In this document: positions 24,182 through 35,159 of the stretch, piece after piece
How the letters are laid out: each line of letters opens with the position of its first letter
How positions within the stretch are numbered: the first letter of the stretch is position 1
Source: Hevea brasiliensis
Taxonomy: Eukaryota; Streptophyta; Magnoliopsida; Malpighiales; Euphorbiaceae
Direction of reading: 5' to 3'
Length of the DNA: 64,000 nt
Assembly (NCBI RefSeq): GCF_030052815.1
Contig: NC_079495.1
Location: forward strand, 57,666,422 to 57,730,421
Notes under the pieces: generated by a model
Databases searched by the model: none
What the model saw: only the letters and a program-made list of their open reading frames with translations
Told to the model about the DNA's origin: nothing
Translations under genes and position numbers: made by a program

Positions 24182-25879
24182 CACTAGAGCCATTCATTAC
24201 AATATCTTAGACCCATTTTCTGAAGATGTCGATCTAGCTGAGCTTGTGACATAGGCTTAGTGAATGGATCAGCTGGATTTTCAGCTGATGCTATTTTCTA
24301 CATGGGTACATCACCTCGCCCAACTATTTCTCTGATAATGTGGTAGCGCCTTTCTATATGTTTGGATTTCTGATGAGATCGGGGTTCCTTAGCCTATATG
24401 GCTGCTCCATTGTTGTCATAGTGGAGTGGAACTGCTGACTCAATGGAAGAAACTACTGTAAGTTCTATCATGAACTTCTTTATCCAAATGACTTCTTTTG
24501 CAAAGATTTGATACAAAGAATATACTCACCTCAGAGTGGAATCTGCAATACTGCTTGGAACTCTTCCAACTGACTGCACCTCCATTACAAATGAACACAT
24601 ACCTAGAGGTAGACTTTCTATCATCGATATCTGATTGGATTTCAGAATCAGTATAACCATCCAATTGTAAGTCACCACCTCTATAAATCAAGAATAAATC
24701 CTTAGTTCTTCTCAAGTACTTAAGGATATTTTTGATAGCTATCCAGTATTCCAAACCTGGATTGGATTGAAACCTGCTAGTCAAACTAACAGCATATGCG
24801 ATATCTAGCCTAGTACACAACATTGCATACATCAAACTTCCAAAAGCCGAAGCATATGGAATCCTGGCCATTTTATCTCTTTCTTCAAGTGTCTTTGGAG
24901 ACATCTCTTTAGAAAGGTGGATACGATGTCTCACTGGTAACAATCCTCTTTTGGAATTAAGCATGTTAAACCTCTTTAACACCTTTTCCAAGTATAGACT
25001 TTGGGATAAACCAATTATTCTTTTCACTCTATCTCTATAGATGTGAATCCCAAGAATATAGGTTGCCTCCTCTAAGTCTTTCATGGAGAATGTATTTGAC
25101 AACCATACCTTTGTAGCTGTCAACATACTTATGTCATTAACCATCAACAAAATGTCATCCACATATAAGACAAGGAATGTGATGGCACTATCACTAACCT
25201 TCTTATATACACATGGCTCATCCTCATTTTTGATAAAACCAAATGACTTAATGGCTTCATCAAAACAGATGTTCTAACTCCTCGAAGCTTGTTTCAACCC
25301 ATAAATGGATCGCTTTAGCTTGCATACCTTGGAACCATCTTGGAATTCAAAACCCCTAAGTTGTTCCATGAAAATGTTTTCTTCAATGTATCTATTGAGA
25401 AAAGCTATTTTGACATCCATCTATTAAATCTCATAATCATAGTATGCAGCTATCGCTAATAGAATCCTAATTGATTTAAACATGGCAATAGGCGAGAAAG
25501 TCTCCTCATAGTTGATTCTTTGCCTTTGGCGAAACCCTTTTGCTACTAGCCTTGCTTTATAGGTCTCTACCTTTCCATCAGAACCAATTTTCTTCTTGAA
25601 AACTCATTTATTCCCTATAGATACAATACCTTCAGGTGGGTCAATAAGATCCCAAACTTGATTCTTATACATGGAATCAATTTCGGAATTCATAGCATCA
25701 ATCCATTTTGAAGAGTCTATATCTGATATAGCTTCTTCATAGGTAAGTGGATCATCTCCATGATCTACTTCTTCATGAGTAAATAACTCTTGTTCTTCTT
25801 CATGAAGAAAACTATATCTCACTGGTGGGTGAGATATCCTGGTTAATTTTACGGGGAATAGCTGTAGATGTTTCATCAA
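24182..25879 (-). pseudogene. Copia-B reverse transcriptase and RNase H
   Basis: The RT region begins after the acidic linker (DPLTYEEAISDIDSSKWIDAM). It includes FKKKIGSDGK territory, AFLNRYIEENIFMEQ, KRSIYGLKQAS and the catalytic LVLYVDDILLM box (25162 region). LGIHIYRDRVKRIIGLSQ, MARIPYASAFGSLMYAM and SRFQSNPGLEYWIAIKNILKYL follow. RNase H is visible as GGDLQLDGYTDSEIQSDID and GGAVSWKSSKQ. A frameshift then scrambles the C-terminus to the region before the polypurine tract. Stops interrupt the RT N-terminal part (25163-25603). The frame differs from that of gag-integrase because of an indel near 25845. Confidence 0.92.
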
Positions 25880-25988
25880 TAGGTGTAGGTTGACTAAATG
25901 GATCTATATCCATCTGATCTGTTGGTTGGTCAGATTTCTCCAATTCTAACTCTATTTTCCTTCCTTTGCCTCCTTCTTGAACAAACTA

Positions 25989-27101
25989 TTATTCAAGAAA
26001 TGTGGCATCTATACTTACCACAACCTTTTGTGATGTAGGCAAATAAAAATAATATCCAAAACTCTCTTTTGGATATCTAACAAATCGACCCTTTTCTAAT
26101 ATGGTTTCCAATTTATCAGTGTTCAGCTTTTTGAAATAAGCTAGACAACCCCAAATCTTAACATGCTTAAGACTTGATTTTCTTCCATGCCATATCTCAT
26201 AAGGTGTGGAAGATACTGATTTTGATGAAATCCAATTTAGAATATGCAAAGCTGATTCTAATGCAAATCTCCAAAAGGAGATTGGCATATCAGTATAGCT
26301 CATCATACTATGTACCATATCTAATAGGGTACGATTTCTCCTTTTAGATACACCATTCAGCTGTGATGTTCCTGGAGGAGTCAGCTGGGAAACAATGCCA
26401 TGCTCTTTCAAGTATTCATCAAATTCAGTACTCAAGTATTCACCTCCACGATCTGATCAAAGAGCTTTATTACTTTTTCCTGTTTGATTTTCTACTTCAG
26501 ATTTCAATTCTTTGAACTATTCAAAGGATTCATGTTTGTATTTCATTAAATACAAATACCTTAACCTTGATTTATCATCAGTAAAGGTAATAAAGTAATG
26601 AAAACCACCTCTAGCCATTTCGTTAAATGGATCACATACATCACTATGTATTAGCACCAAAATATTTTTAGCTTTTAGTCCTTGTCCAACAAAGGGTGAT
26701 CTAGTCATTTTGCCTTGAAGGAAGGATTCACAAGTTGGAGTAGGTTCAGAACCCAATGAGGATAAAATCTCTATTTTCTCCAATTTTGCAATCCTATCTT
26801 CTGCAATATGACCTAATCTTAAGTGCCAAATATATTTTGAACTTGAGTTGATTTTCACCATGGCATTGCATTCTTTTAGATTGCTTGCATTCATTTTGTG
26901 TTTATCATTATTATCCAAATAATAAAGACCATCATGCATATAACCCGAGCCAACATATTTATTTTTAAAATAAATATTGCAAGCATCATCTGTGAACTGA
27001 AATTCATAACCATTTCTAGTCAAAGTAGATATAGAAATGATGTTCTTAAAAGCATTAGGCACATAAAAAATATTATTCAAACACAAAACATGTCCACACA
27101 T
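25989..27101 (-). pseudogene. Copia-B integrase
   Basis: The pre-integrase zinc-binding segment is present (YIWHLRLGHIAEDRIAKLEK, then CESFLQGKM, with the second Cys of a CxxC altered to Phe). The core follows: VLIHSDVCDPF (first Asp), a stop at 26514-26516, SDRGGEYLSTEFDEYL (second Asp), and the Glu-region SQLNGVSKRRNRTLLDMVHSM. The C-terminal part shows TPYEIWHGRKSSLKHVKIWGCLAYF and SFGYYFYLPTSQKVVVS, typical of copia integrases. The upstream segment 27101-26517 also contains the post-protease region (VLCLNNIFYVPNAFKNIISI). Confidence 0.92.
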
Positions 27102-27170
27102 GTAAAAAGATTTAGATCCTATGGCTAAAGCTTAAACAGTTAAGCCATCGCCAATCTGGAGTCTAACATC

Positions 27171-28169
27171 TCAAGAACGCAAGCTGCTACTGTTTGCTAG
27201 TTCCTGCATATCATAAGAAATGTGAGAACTAGCACCAGTATCTAAAACCCAAGCTGTAGATGAACTATGAGCATCATCAACATCTAAATAACAAGATATA
27301 GACATACCTTCTAAAGGTGTATCCTTCTTGTTCTTTAGAGAAGCAAGATACTCTAGGCAGTTCCTTTTCCAGTGCCCATCCTTCTGGCAATGGAAACACT
27401 TTCCTTTGCCTCCATTAGCTTTAGTCTTCCCTTTCTGTTTAGCTATTTTCTTGGAAGGACCAGAAATTTGAGGTTTCTTTTTCTTATTGCCCTTCTTCTT
27501 ATTGGACTTTCCAGCAGAAGAAGATGCAATCAAAGTTACCTCTTTTCCTTTATTGCCCAGTAGATTCTTTTGGGCAATAACTAGCATGTTAAGTAAACCA
27601 GCCAAGGTGTATTCCTGCTTAGTCATATGGAAATTTGTCATAAAATTCCCAAATGACTCAGGTAGGGACTAAAGGATGAAATCCGTCTGTAGTTGGAAAT
27701 CCATATTAAAGTCAAGATGTTTCAGCTGCTCATTAAGCCGAATCATCTTGTGGACATGATCCCCAACATTCTGTGCCTCAGACATCCTCATGCAGAATAG
27801 ATATCTAGATATCTCATACCTAGCATTCCTGCTGTGCTCACCATGCAACTCTTGCAGGTGAAGGAGGATTTCACTTGCATATTGCATATTTTCATGTTGC
27901 TTCTGTAACTCATTACTCATAGAAGCAAACATGTAACACTTGGCTCTCATATCATGCTCCTTCCACTTGTCCAAAGTTTCATGTTCCTCTTGAGGGTCCT
28001 TTAGAGGTAAGGGACCAGGAACCTTTGAGTCTAGAACATATCCTATATGTTCAAGGTTCAGGACAAGTTTCAAATTTCTTAGCCAATCAGAAAGATTAGG
28101 TCCTGTCAACCTATTGTGATCAAGTATGCTCGCAAGGATATTGGATAGTGGTGGTTGTTGTGTGCTCAT
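27171..28169 (-). pseudogene. Copia-B gag and protease
   Basis: ATG at 28169 opens MSTQQPPLSNILASILDHNR, then NLSDWLRNLKLVLNLEHIGYVLD, the plant copia gag N-terminus. The frame continues to a TAG near 27669; the same codon is CAG in Copia-A. Downstream are a Lys-rich stretch, the zinc knuckle CFHCQKDGHWKRNC and the protease site WVLDTGASSHIS with an intact Asp-Thr-Gly. Stops follow SLRS and in the next segment. Of the two copia copies, only this one keeps the protease. Confidence 0.92.
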
Positions 28170-28372
28170 TTTTATTAGAAAATTAACTGAAAAAAATAAC
28201 CAGATTAATTAGTAAATGTATCATATAATTAACCAAAATGATTATGGTCTTTTAATCAAATTGGTCCTCCCACTAACTTAGTGAATCCTACACTTCCAAA
28301 ATAGGAAACGAAAATCCTAATTGGATGGATTTATAGTGGGTGATTGAATTCTTATAGTCTTATTGATCATCC

Positions 28373-28585
28373 TTAGGCACATCCATTATTGGAATTACAA
28401 TAAATTGTAAGTGAGCAACTCCTTGCCCATCACATCTCATATGAGGTTCAATCATTTACTTAGCCCTTAATGCTCAAAATCTCAGGCACATCCATTATTG
28501 ACTTATCTTGCATTAGTTAAGTTGATCCCATTGAGCCAGTAAACATTCAAATAATTTTAATGTCCTTAGGCACATCCATTATTGG
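28373..28585 (-). repeat. Three copies of a 20-base motif in Copia-B leader
   Basis: TTAGGCACATCCATTATTGG at 28373 and 28566, and a near copy (TCAGGCACATCCATTATTG) at 28482. The reverse complements recur three times at similar spacing in Copia-A's leader (49961, 50044, 50153). They lie 200-420 bases upstream of the gag ATG. Confidence 0.85.
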
Positions 28586-29770
28586 CTACTAAACCATTTA
28601 CATATTTACAACATCTCAAGCTTAACAATTATTCTTAAGAAAATCTCTTAAATTAATTGCATCATATGCAAGTATTTAAAATTTTTTAAAATAATTGCCT
28701 CAATGGAGGGCCCATGACATAATTACCTTAATTATACCATTTCCAACTTAATCATTTGTTTGGAAGATTTTGTGGTCGGCTTAATTACTATTATGGTCTC
28801 ACTTTGCACATTATCCAATTAACATGCATATATCATATACTTACATACATTCCCATACATCTCATACATTCATGGATAAACATATAAATATGGTATGATC
28901 ATGGACTTTCTAAGGGATTCAATTCTGAGCCACCAAGAATTGAATCAGGGAATTCCTAAGTGCATTTCATTCATTCATATTACAAGAGTTGTTGAAGGAG
29001 TACATAATCAACACTTGATCTTGAATTCCTCCCACTGGTCCCACCAATGCTCTTGACCTCCTTGATCTTCTTGCAATCCATTACATTGTAATCCTTGGCA
29101 TACCAAGGTGAATTTATAAGAACATGGACTTCAAAGTCCTCAAATAAATGAAATTACAATCCAAAAATATTACAACCTTTATAATACATGCCAACAAAAT
29201 AAAATTAATTATTTTAAAACCCAAAGAAAAATAAAAGAAATAAATCCAATCACATTGGTCTTTTATTGTCCATGATCATCCATCATGCATATTAACATTT
29301 AACAATTAAATAAAATATACATACTAAAATTAAATTGAATATCTCATATTCAACTAAAAAATTCAGATTTGAATCTCATTCAACCAAATTTAAAAATTTA
29401 GATTTGAATCTTATTCAAAACAAATTTAAAAATTCAGATTTGAATCTCATTCAAACAAATTTAAAAATTTAGATTTGAATCTTATTCAAACAAATTTAAA
29501 AATTCATATTTGAATCAAAATTTAATTGTGTGATTAAAACTTCTAGTTAAACATTTTAATTAGTCATGGGATGGGCCTTAGATCACATAACAATTGCACA
29601 TTCAAAGCCCATATACCTTGCGCACCATTGTGGTGCTAAAACCATGCGCACCATGGAGCACAAACATTATACCGCCACACTCTTCTATACAACCAGCAAT
29701 GAATCAATCAACTTTTGATCAAATCACACAATTAAATCAGATATTAAACAATCTAAATGGCAAATATAGT
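28586..29770 (-). other. Rest of Copia-B leader, non-coding
   Basis: AT-rich leader between primer binding site and gag. Apart from the 35-base tandem array at 29361-29520 nothing is recognisable. An open plus-strand frame at 29594-29788 is unsupported. Confidence 0.7.
29361..29520. repeat. 35-base tandem array, about five units
   Basis: Units start at 29361, 29396, 29432, 29467 and 29502, each built around ATTCAGATTTGAATCTCATT. Copia-A has about three units of the same repeat at 49088-49190, so the copy number varies between family members. Confidence 0.9.
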
Positions 29771-29784
29771 GGCTTTGATACCAA
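29771..29784 (-). other. Primer binding site of Copia-B
   Basis: The minus strand reads TTGGTATCAAAGCC one base inside the 5' LTR. Compared with Copia-A's TGGTATCAGAGCC it has one G-to-A change. Confidence 0.85.
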
Positions 29785-32420
29785 TTGAAGCAGCGGAAGC
29801 ATGAAAATTGTTAGATTAGAATATTGAATTCAAAAATTTCTTCTAGGATTTCATGCATCATACCATATCCATTATGTACCTAATTGATTTCAATATTCAA
29901 TTGCATATTAAAACTCTTTTAATATGTATTAGGATCTACATTTGCCATTTAAGATTTTTAAATTAACAAATTAATTCATTAGAACCCTAGATTAATATAA
30001 GAATATGTGTACTAACCTTTTAATGCATTGTAGATGCGATTGGTACCTTTAGGAAGCACCTAGGACCCCAAATGTTGTCCCTCTAGCTTGTCCACACAAA
30101 GATCACCAATGGAAGCCCCTAAACCAGCTTCTCAAGCCTTGCCAACCAATTAGAAATTAGGGATTTGCCTTTAGAAAGGTTATAGATGTATATAGGACAC
30201 TAGAAACAATTTCTAGCAATTTTAATTCAAAGAAAACAATTGATTTCTCTTTGAATTGACGAGAAAAGATGAAGAAGAGGAGAGGAGAGCCTTTTGGGTG
30301 GCGGCACACTTTGAGAAAAATCAGAATAGTGTATTTATTTTTCTTTCTTTTCCCTTTTATAATTAGGTCATCACTTAAAACCCTTACCACATGTCATCAC
30401 CTAATTGCATCTTAATTTTAATTGACCTAATCACATTAAGCCAAGTGTCAAAGCTAGATTTAATCTTGACTTCGATCACCTTGCATGATAGGAAGACAAA
30501 TGGAAAACTTATATGGTGTTATGTGTTACCATCTCATGGTGCCACATGTCACCCTATGAAATGACCAAATTACCCTTGTGTTTTAATTTTGAGTTCTCAA
30601 CCCAAAATAATTATTTCTCTTCTTCTAATCAATTTATATCAAATATAAATTAATTAATTAATCTCTATTAATTAATTTCTCATAATTAAATTCATATTTA
30701 AATACTTTAAAAATAAATTTAATGTAACATCCTCCCTGTACGTATTCTATATGTTCTGTTGCTCCAGTGGCCTAATATCAATCCAGGCAAGTCAGGATGT
30801 CTGGAACTACACTTCGGTGACAGTGAACAAGCATATAATGATGAAATAAATAAAAAGAAAATACAAGAGAAATCAAAGAAAAATGAAAGAGAGAAAATAA
30901 AACTAGGTTAAACGAGCTGGCACTATAGCGATGGGTAACCGCACTAGGAAGTTATGGCGAAGGCAATTGCCTACCCTAGGACCACGGGAACCCTCGGAAT
31001 TAAATTTCGAGACATAATTAAAGGTTTATTAAAATATAATTGACACTAGAAATATCAAAGAAAAGTTAATAAATTAGTACAAAGAAAAATGATTAATTGA
31101 GAAACAGACAAAAATTGGTGTTATCAAAAAAATCAGGAATACAACCCGAAGAGGGGCATTTTGGTCATTTGACACCTAGGGTTGCCTTTTGACCTCAATT
31201 TCCATTAAAATAAATGATATTACACTTTGAAAATGTCATGAAAAATTAAAATGAGATACATTATGTAAATAGTGAAAGAATTGAGATAAATGTGCAAATA
31301 AGGAAACTTTGAATAATTAAACAATAAAGGATACCTTAGTGCTCCACTAACCATGAATTAAGGGACTTAAACAAAGCAAAGTGGACAAAAATTCAGTCCA
31401 TCTTCTTCCTCCCAAACAACCATCCAAATTGTCCTCCATGAAAGCTCCATTGCGGCCCATGCATGAAGCTCTCCCTCTCCATCATCAAGCCATCTTTCAC
31501 ACATAATTCCTTTATTAAAGCTTGCCTACTCACCTTGGGGGAGATATTGGGAACAAGAAAAAGAAGATTTGGTGAAGTTTAAGGGAAGCTCTCAAGTGGT
31601 AAGTGTCCAAATCCTCTCCCTTGCTTTAGTAAACTTTGTGCTTAGGTTGAGGTGATTAATTTGGTGAAGGGAAAGGAAGAAAATATTGAGATATGAACTT
31701 GTCCATTTTTGGCAGCCATGAAAGTTTATTGTATTTGAGTTTTTCTTACCTCTAATGGGTAGGAAATAAGGTTGATTAACTCAAATGGAAGTTGTAGTAG
31801 GTTAATGTCCAAGTATGTGCATGTTAGTGCTTGAATTAAGGGTTTGAAAATGGGACTTTGATACTTTGGTAAACAGCCATGTTTGGTAGCCTATAATATT
31901 ATGAAATTATATGTGAGTTTATGTAATTTATTAATGAGATGTGATGGTATTAAATTGTGAGCAGCATGTGTAGTTGCCATGGAAGTGTATGTGCAATATT
32001 GGTGTTGAGGTATGTTGAATTTCAGTGAAATTAAATGTTGAACTTTAATGGTGTATTGTGTGCATTAAGCACTTGAGTGTTTTGCCCAAAATGGTTGCTG
32101 GAATTGTGTACAATATATATAGAAGTGCCATGATTGAATATAGAAGTATTGGGAGGAGGAGGATTGTCAAAATTGGAAGTGTAATTTTCAAATGCAGGTT
32201 GTGTGTGTTGGCAGTACCTAAATTAGGTTATAAGTGCAACATTGTGAACCCAATTGGTATGAGACCAATGGGGGGGTGAAACTAGACACCAAATAGGCCA
32301 ACTTTCATGTAGATATGTTGCCAAAATTCTGCCTAGAAATTAACCTTAAAAATGACCAAATCCGAAATTGCAACCTTGCAAACCCAGATTTTTGACCATA
32401 TGAATAGTAGTCATTAAGAT

Positions 32421-32732
32421 GACCATAACTCACTCAAAACAGGTCCAAATGATCTGAAATTTTTACCATGGATAGCCTAGACATAGAGATACAATTCTTA
32501 TGAAGACACCAAAGCCCAGAAATGACCAGAACCAAGTGAAATTGCTTGCACAAATTTGGGTACCAAAACTGCCATAATTAAATGTGACCTAAAATTGACT
32601 AAATTTTGCACTAAAGGTGCAATTTGTCTAGCTTTAGTAAATTGACCATATCTTGGTCTATACAACTCAGAATGACCTGAAATTTTGCCAAATGTTCAAT
32701 AAGACATAGAGCTACAATTTTCTTCTTTGACC
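32421..32732 (+). repeat. Diverged subrepeats within Gypsy-D LTR
   Basis: Two related units of about 90 bases (32421-32510 and 32644-32732) share GACCATA, TCxxAATGAYCTGAAATTTT, ACATAGAG and TACAATT in order. Related units occur in LTRs C (about 59120, 59330, 59925), E, F and I, so old internal duplication shaped these LTRs. Confidence 0.65.
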
Positions 32733-33530
32733 AAAAGCTAAAAATCAAGAGAAATAGGACATTAAGCTAGACCAATCTAGCACACTAAAATTGAAAATTT
32801 GACATTTACATACAATGATGCTTGAAGTAATTTGGCAATGAATGCCAACTTCTAAAAATGGTAAATTGCACTATATTGGCAGCATATTGAATTACAAATT
32901 GTGACATGTTGATGCTAGAATCAACTTATCCATATTACCTAAAAAGGTCAACATTTACATTGACTTGTGAATTACATGATAATTAGCAAACTCAAAAAAA
33001 ATGAGGAATTAAACAATTAATTTATAATGTGCCATAGTTTTCCTAGTTGACTAGTTTGGATAGGTTCGCATGCCAATAGGATTCTGACAGCTATTCTATA
33101 AATGGCTTTATGCCATACTATGTTTTTACGGCATATTATGCCGCACTGTGACTTTAATAGCCTACGGCTATACATATTGTGTTATTATACTTGGCTTATC
33201 GCCAGATTGATTATATGGCTTTTTAGCCACACTGTTTACACACCGGGAGACACTTTGTGACCGATGGTGTGACAGCCTGAGGTACTAGGTACCCAGTGCT
33301 AGTATATCTGTTTATCCAGTCTGGCCAGTATATAGGATAAACGGGCAGTTAATTTAAGCATTATTAAATTCAAATAGCTAAATTCAGTTTATTGACATAC
33401 AACACTACCAAAGTTAGCAAAAATGAAAGGTTAGTAAATAAAAGTAGAATCAACAACTGTAAAGAATATCGATGTCATAAATTCATAAACAATTCATTTA
33501 CTGTATTTTAGTGTATATTTCTTTATATTT

Positions 33531-33576
33531 GGCACCACTAAGCAAAATTGCTTAACGCGTTGCTTTTGTAATGCGT
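33531..33576 (+). other. Conserved double stem-loop in Gypsy-D 5' LTR
   Basis: GCACCACTAAG, stem 1 TAAGCAA (33539-33545)/TTGCTTA (33548-33554), then stem 2 ACGCGTTGC (33555-33563)/GTAATGCGT (33568-33576) with two G-U pairs, followed by AGGTATTGG. It lies about 580-620 bases before the LTR end. Confidence 0.65.
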
Positions 33577-34157
33577 AGGTATTGGAGACACAGCTGGGGA
33601 GCCCAGTAGACCTACGACCGGGTGAGACATCAGATCTGTACAGGAGTCCAGAGTCATCTACACTACACTGCATACATAGTAGGACTTAGGATCTTGTGTA
33701 ATGACTATCAGTTGTATTTTGACATTTTGTTATGTAATATGTATAGATATCATAAAACTTTAAAGTTTGTAATAATTTGTATATATTAAACTCCTATGGA
33801 TAGTGTTTTGATGAATGTAAAATATGATGGACTGTATTTTGAAATTATGAAATTGTGAGACTGAAAAATTAGTTGGATGGTTGAGATTATCACATTGAAC
33901 TATTTTTAACAGGTTTAGAAATACATTTTGTCCGAAATACAGACGGCACCATGCCAGATTTTTATTACCATTTTTGAAATATTGATTTTATTAAAGTATG
34001 AAAATAGTATCGGCATGATATGAATATTATATAAAAGACTTCTAAAAAATCAAATTGAGTTCAGGAAATGAGTTGATTACAGACTAGGTGCTCCGGCACG
34101 CCGTGTAGCACGCCTTGCTCGGCTATACTGTAGACGGGCGAGGGGTGTTACATTTAG

Positions 34158-34169
34158 TGGTATCAAAGC
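34158..34169 (+). other. Primer binding site of Gypsy-D
   Basis: TGGTATCAAAGC, five bases inside the 5' LTR end; an initiator Met tRNA site with one G-to-A change. Confidence 0.87.
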
Positions 34170-34276
34170 ACTATTTAGGCATTTCTGGACCTAGATAGTT
34201 TGCATATCATGCATTGCATTGTAAGTGTTAAGATGACTCTAATGCAGATCTTTTGATTTGTTATTTTGATCAGAAT

Positions 34277-35095
34277 ATGGACTCCACATCGCAGAGAGCG
34301 ATCGATGAGGAGGTGGAGAGTCATGCTCCATCTATGACTGAACCAGGAGACAAGAGGGAACCTGCTCCACCAGTACCAGATGCACCAGCCACATTTCAAC
34401 AAATGGCTGAGTTCTTTAGACAGATGGCAGGAGTTATGCCACCACCACCACTTCCACATAAAAAATCTCATACGGAGAAACTTAGGAAGTTCAGAGCAGT
34501 GGATTTTCTGGACAAAAGGGAAGATGATTTTGTCACAGCTGAAAACTGGTTAGACAGAACTGGAAGAGTCTTGAAACAACTTCATTGTACTCCATAGCAG
34601 AATTTGGAAGCCGCACTGAAGGTTGAAAGAGTTAAAATAAATGAGCAGAACAGAAGGGACAGACAGCAGAAAAGAGGTCAAGGTCAGACCAGTACATCTT
34701 CTGCCCCTAGTAAGGAATTCAGAGGTTCACTTACTCAGAATTTCAGTAGAGCACCAAGTCAGGGTCAGTCACAGAGGCCCAAATCTCAGTTTGCACCAAG
34801 AAGAGGCCAATCCACACCTTCAGTGGCTAGCTCTCCAGGGACAGGGTTCAGGGGACCAGTCCCAACATTATCTATTGCTTGCCTACATTGCCAAAAATGG
34901 CATAAGGGGGAATGTTGGAGGATGATAGGTGCTTGTTTACGGTGTGGGTCTACAGACCACCTAATCCGAGATTGTCTGCGCAGAACTGCTACATCCACTC
35001 CGGTATCAATTGTTAGGCCTGCCCTTCCAGCTCCAAGGGGTGGAAAGTCAGGTATGGTTGAGGCAGTCGGTACTTCAGAAAAACCTGTATCATAG
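34277..35095 (+). pseudogene. Gypsy-D gag, internally deleted
   Basis: ATG at 34277 opens MDSTSQRAIDEEVESHAPS. The segment FQQMAEFFRQMAG and the start of the capsid-like domain (LRKFRAVDFLDKREDDF, AENWLDRTGRVLKQLHC) are present. After a TAG at 34595-34597 the sequence jumps to ALKVERVKINEQNRRDRQQKRG, which in other elements lies after the capsid domain. Roughly 110 codons of the capsid core are missing. Two zinc knuckles follow, CLHCQKWHKGEC and the canonical CLRCGSTDHLIRDC. The product could not form a normal capsid. Confidence 0.9.
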
Positions 35096-35159
35096 TCTGT
35101 CGAGAGAGCAGAAGGCAGAAAACTAGCCAGAGCCTATGCTATAAGGGCACAGGAGGAAC

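Larger units (their letters stand above)
30723..34152 (+). repeat. 5' LTR of Gypsy-D (3430 bp)
   Basis: Begins TGTAACATCCTCCCTGTACG and ends GGGCGAGGGGTGTTACA. No gene: a frame at 32058-32279 recurs in the 3' LTR (45680-45964) only because the LTRs are copies. The LTR contains diverged internal subrepeats and the double stem-loop. Confidence 0.95.

Noticed and set aside
29361..29520. CRISPR-like array of 35-base units
   Set aside because: Units are contiguous with no spacers, AT-rich, and lie in a plant retrotransposon leader.
34175..34471. Minus-strand frame over Gypsy-D gag
   Set aside because: It is the antisense shadow of the gag start on the plus strand.
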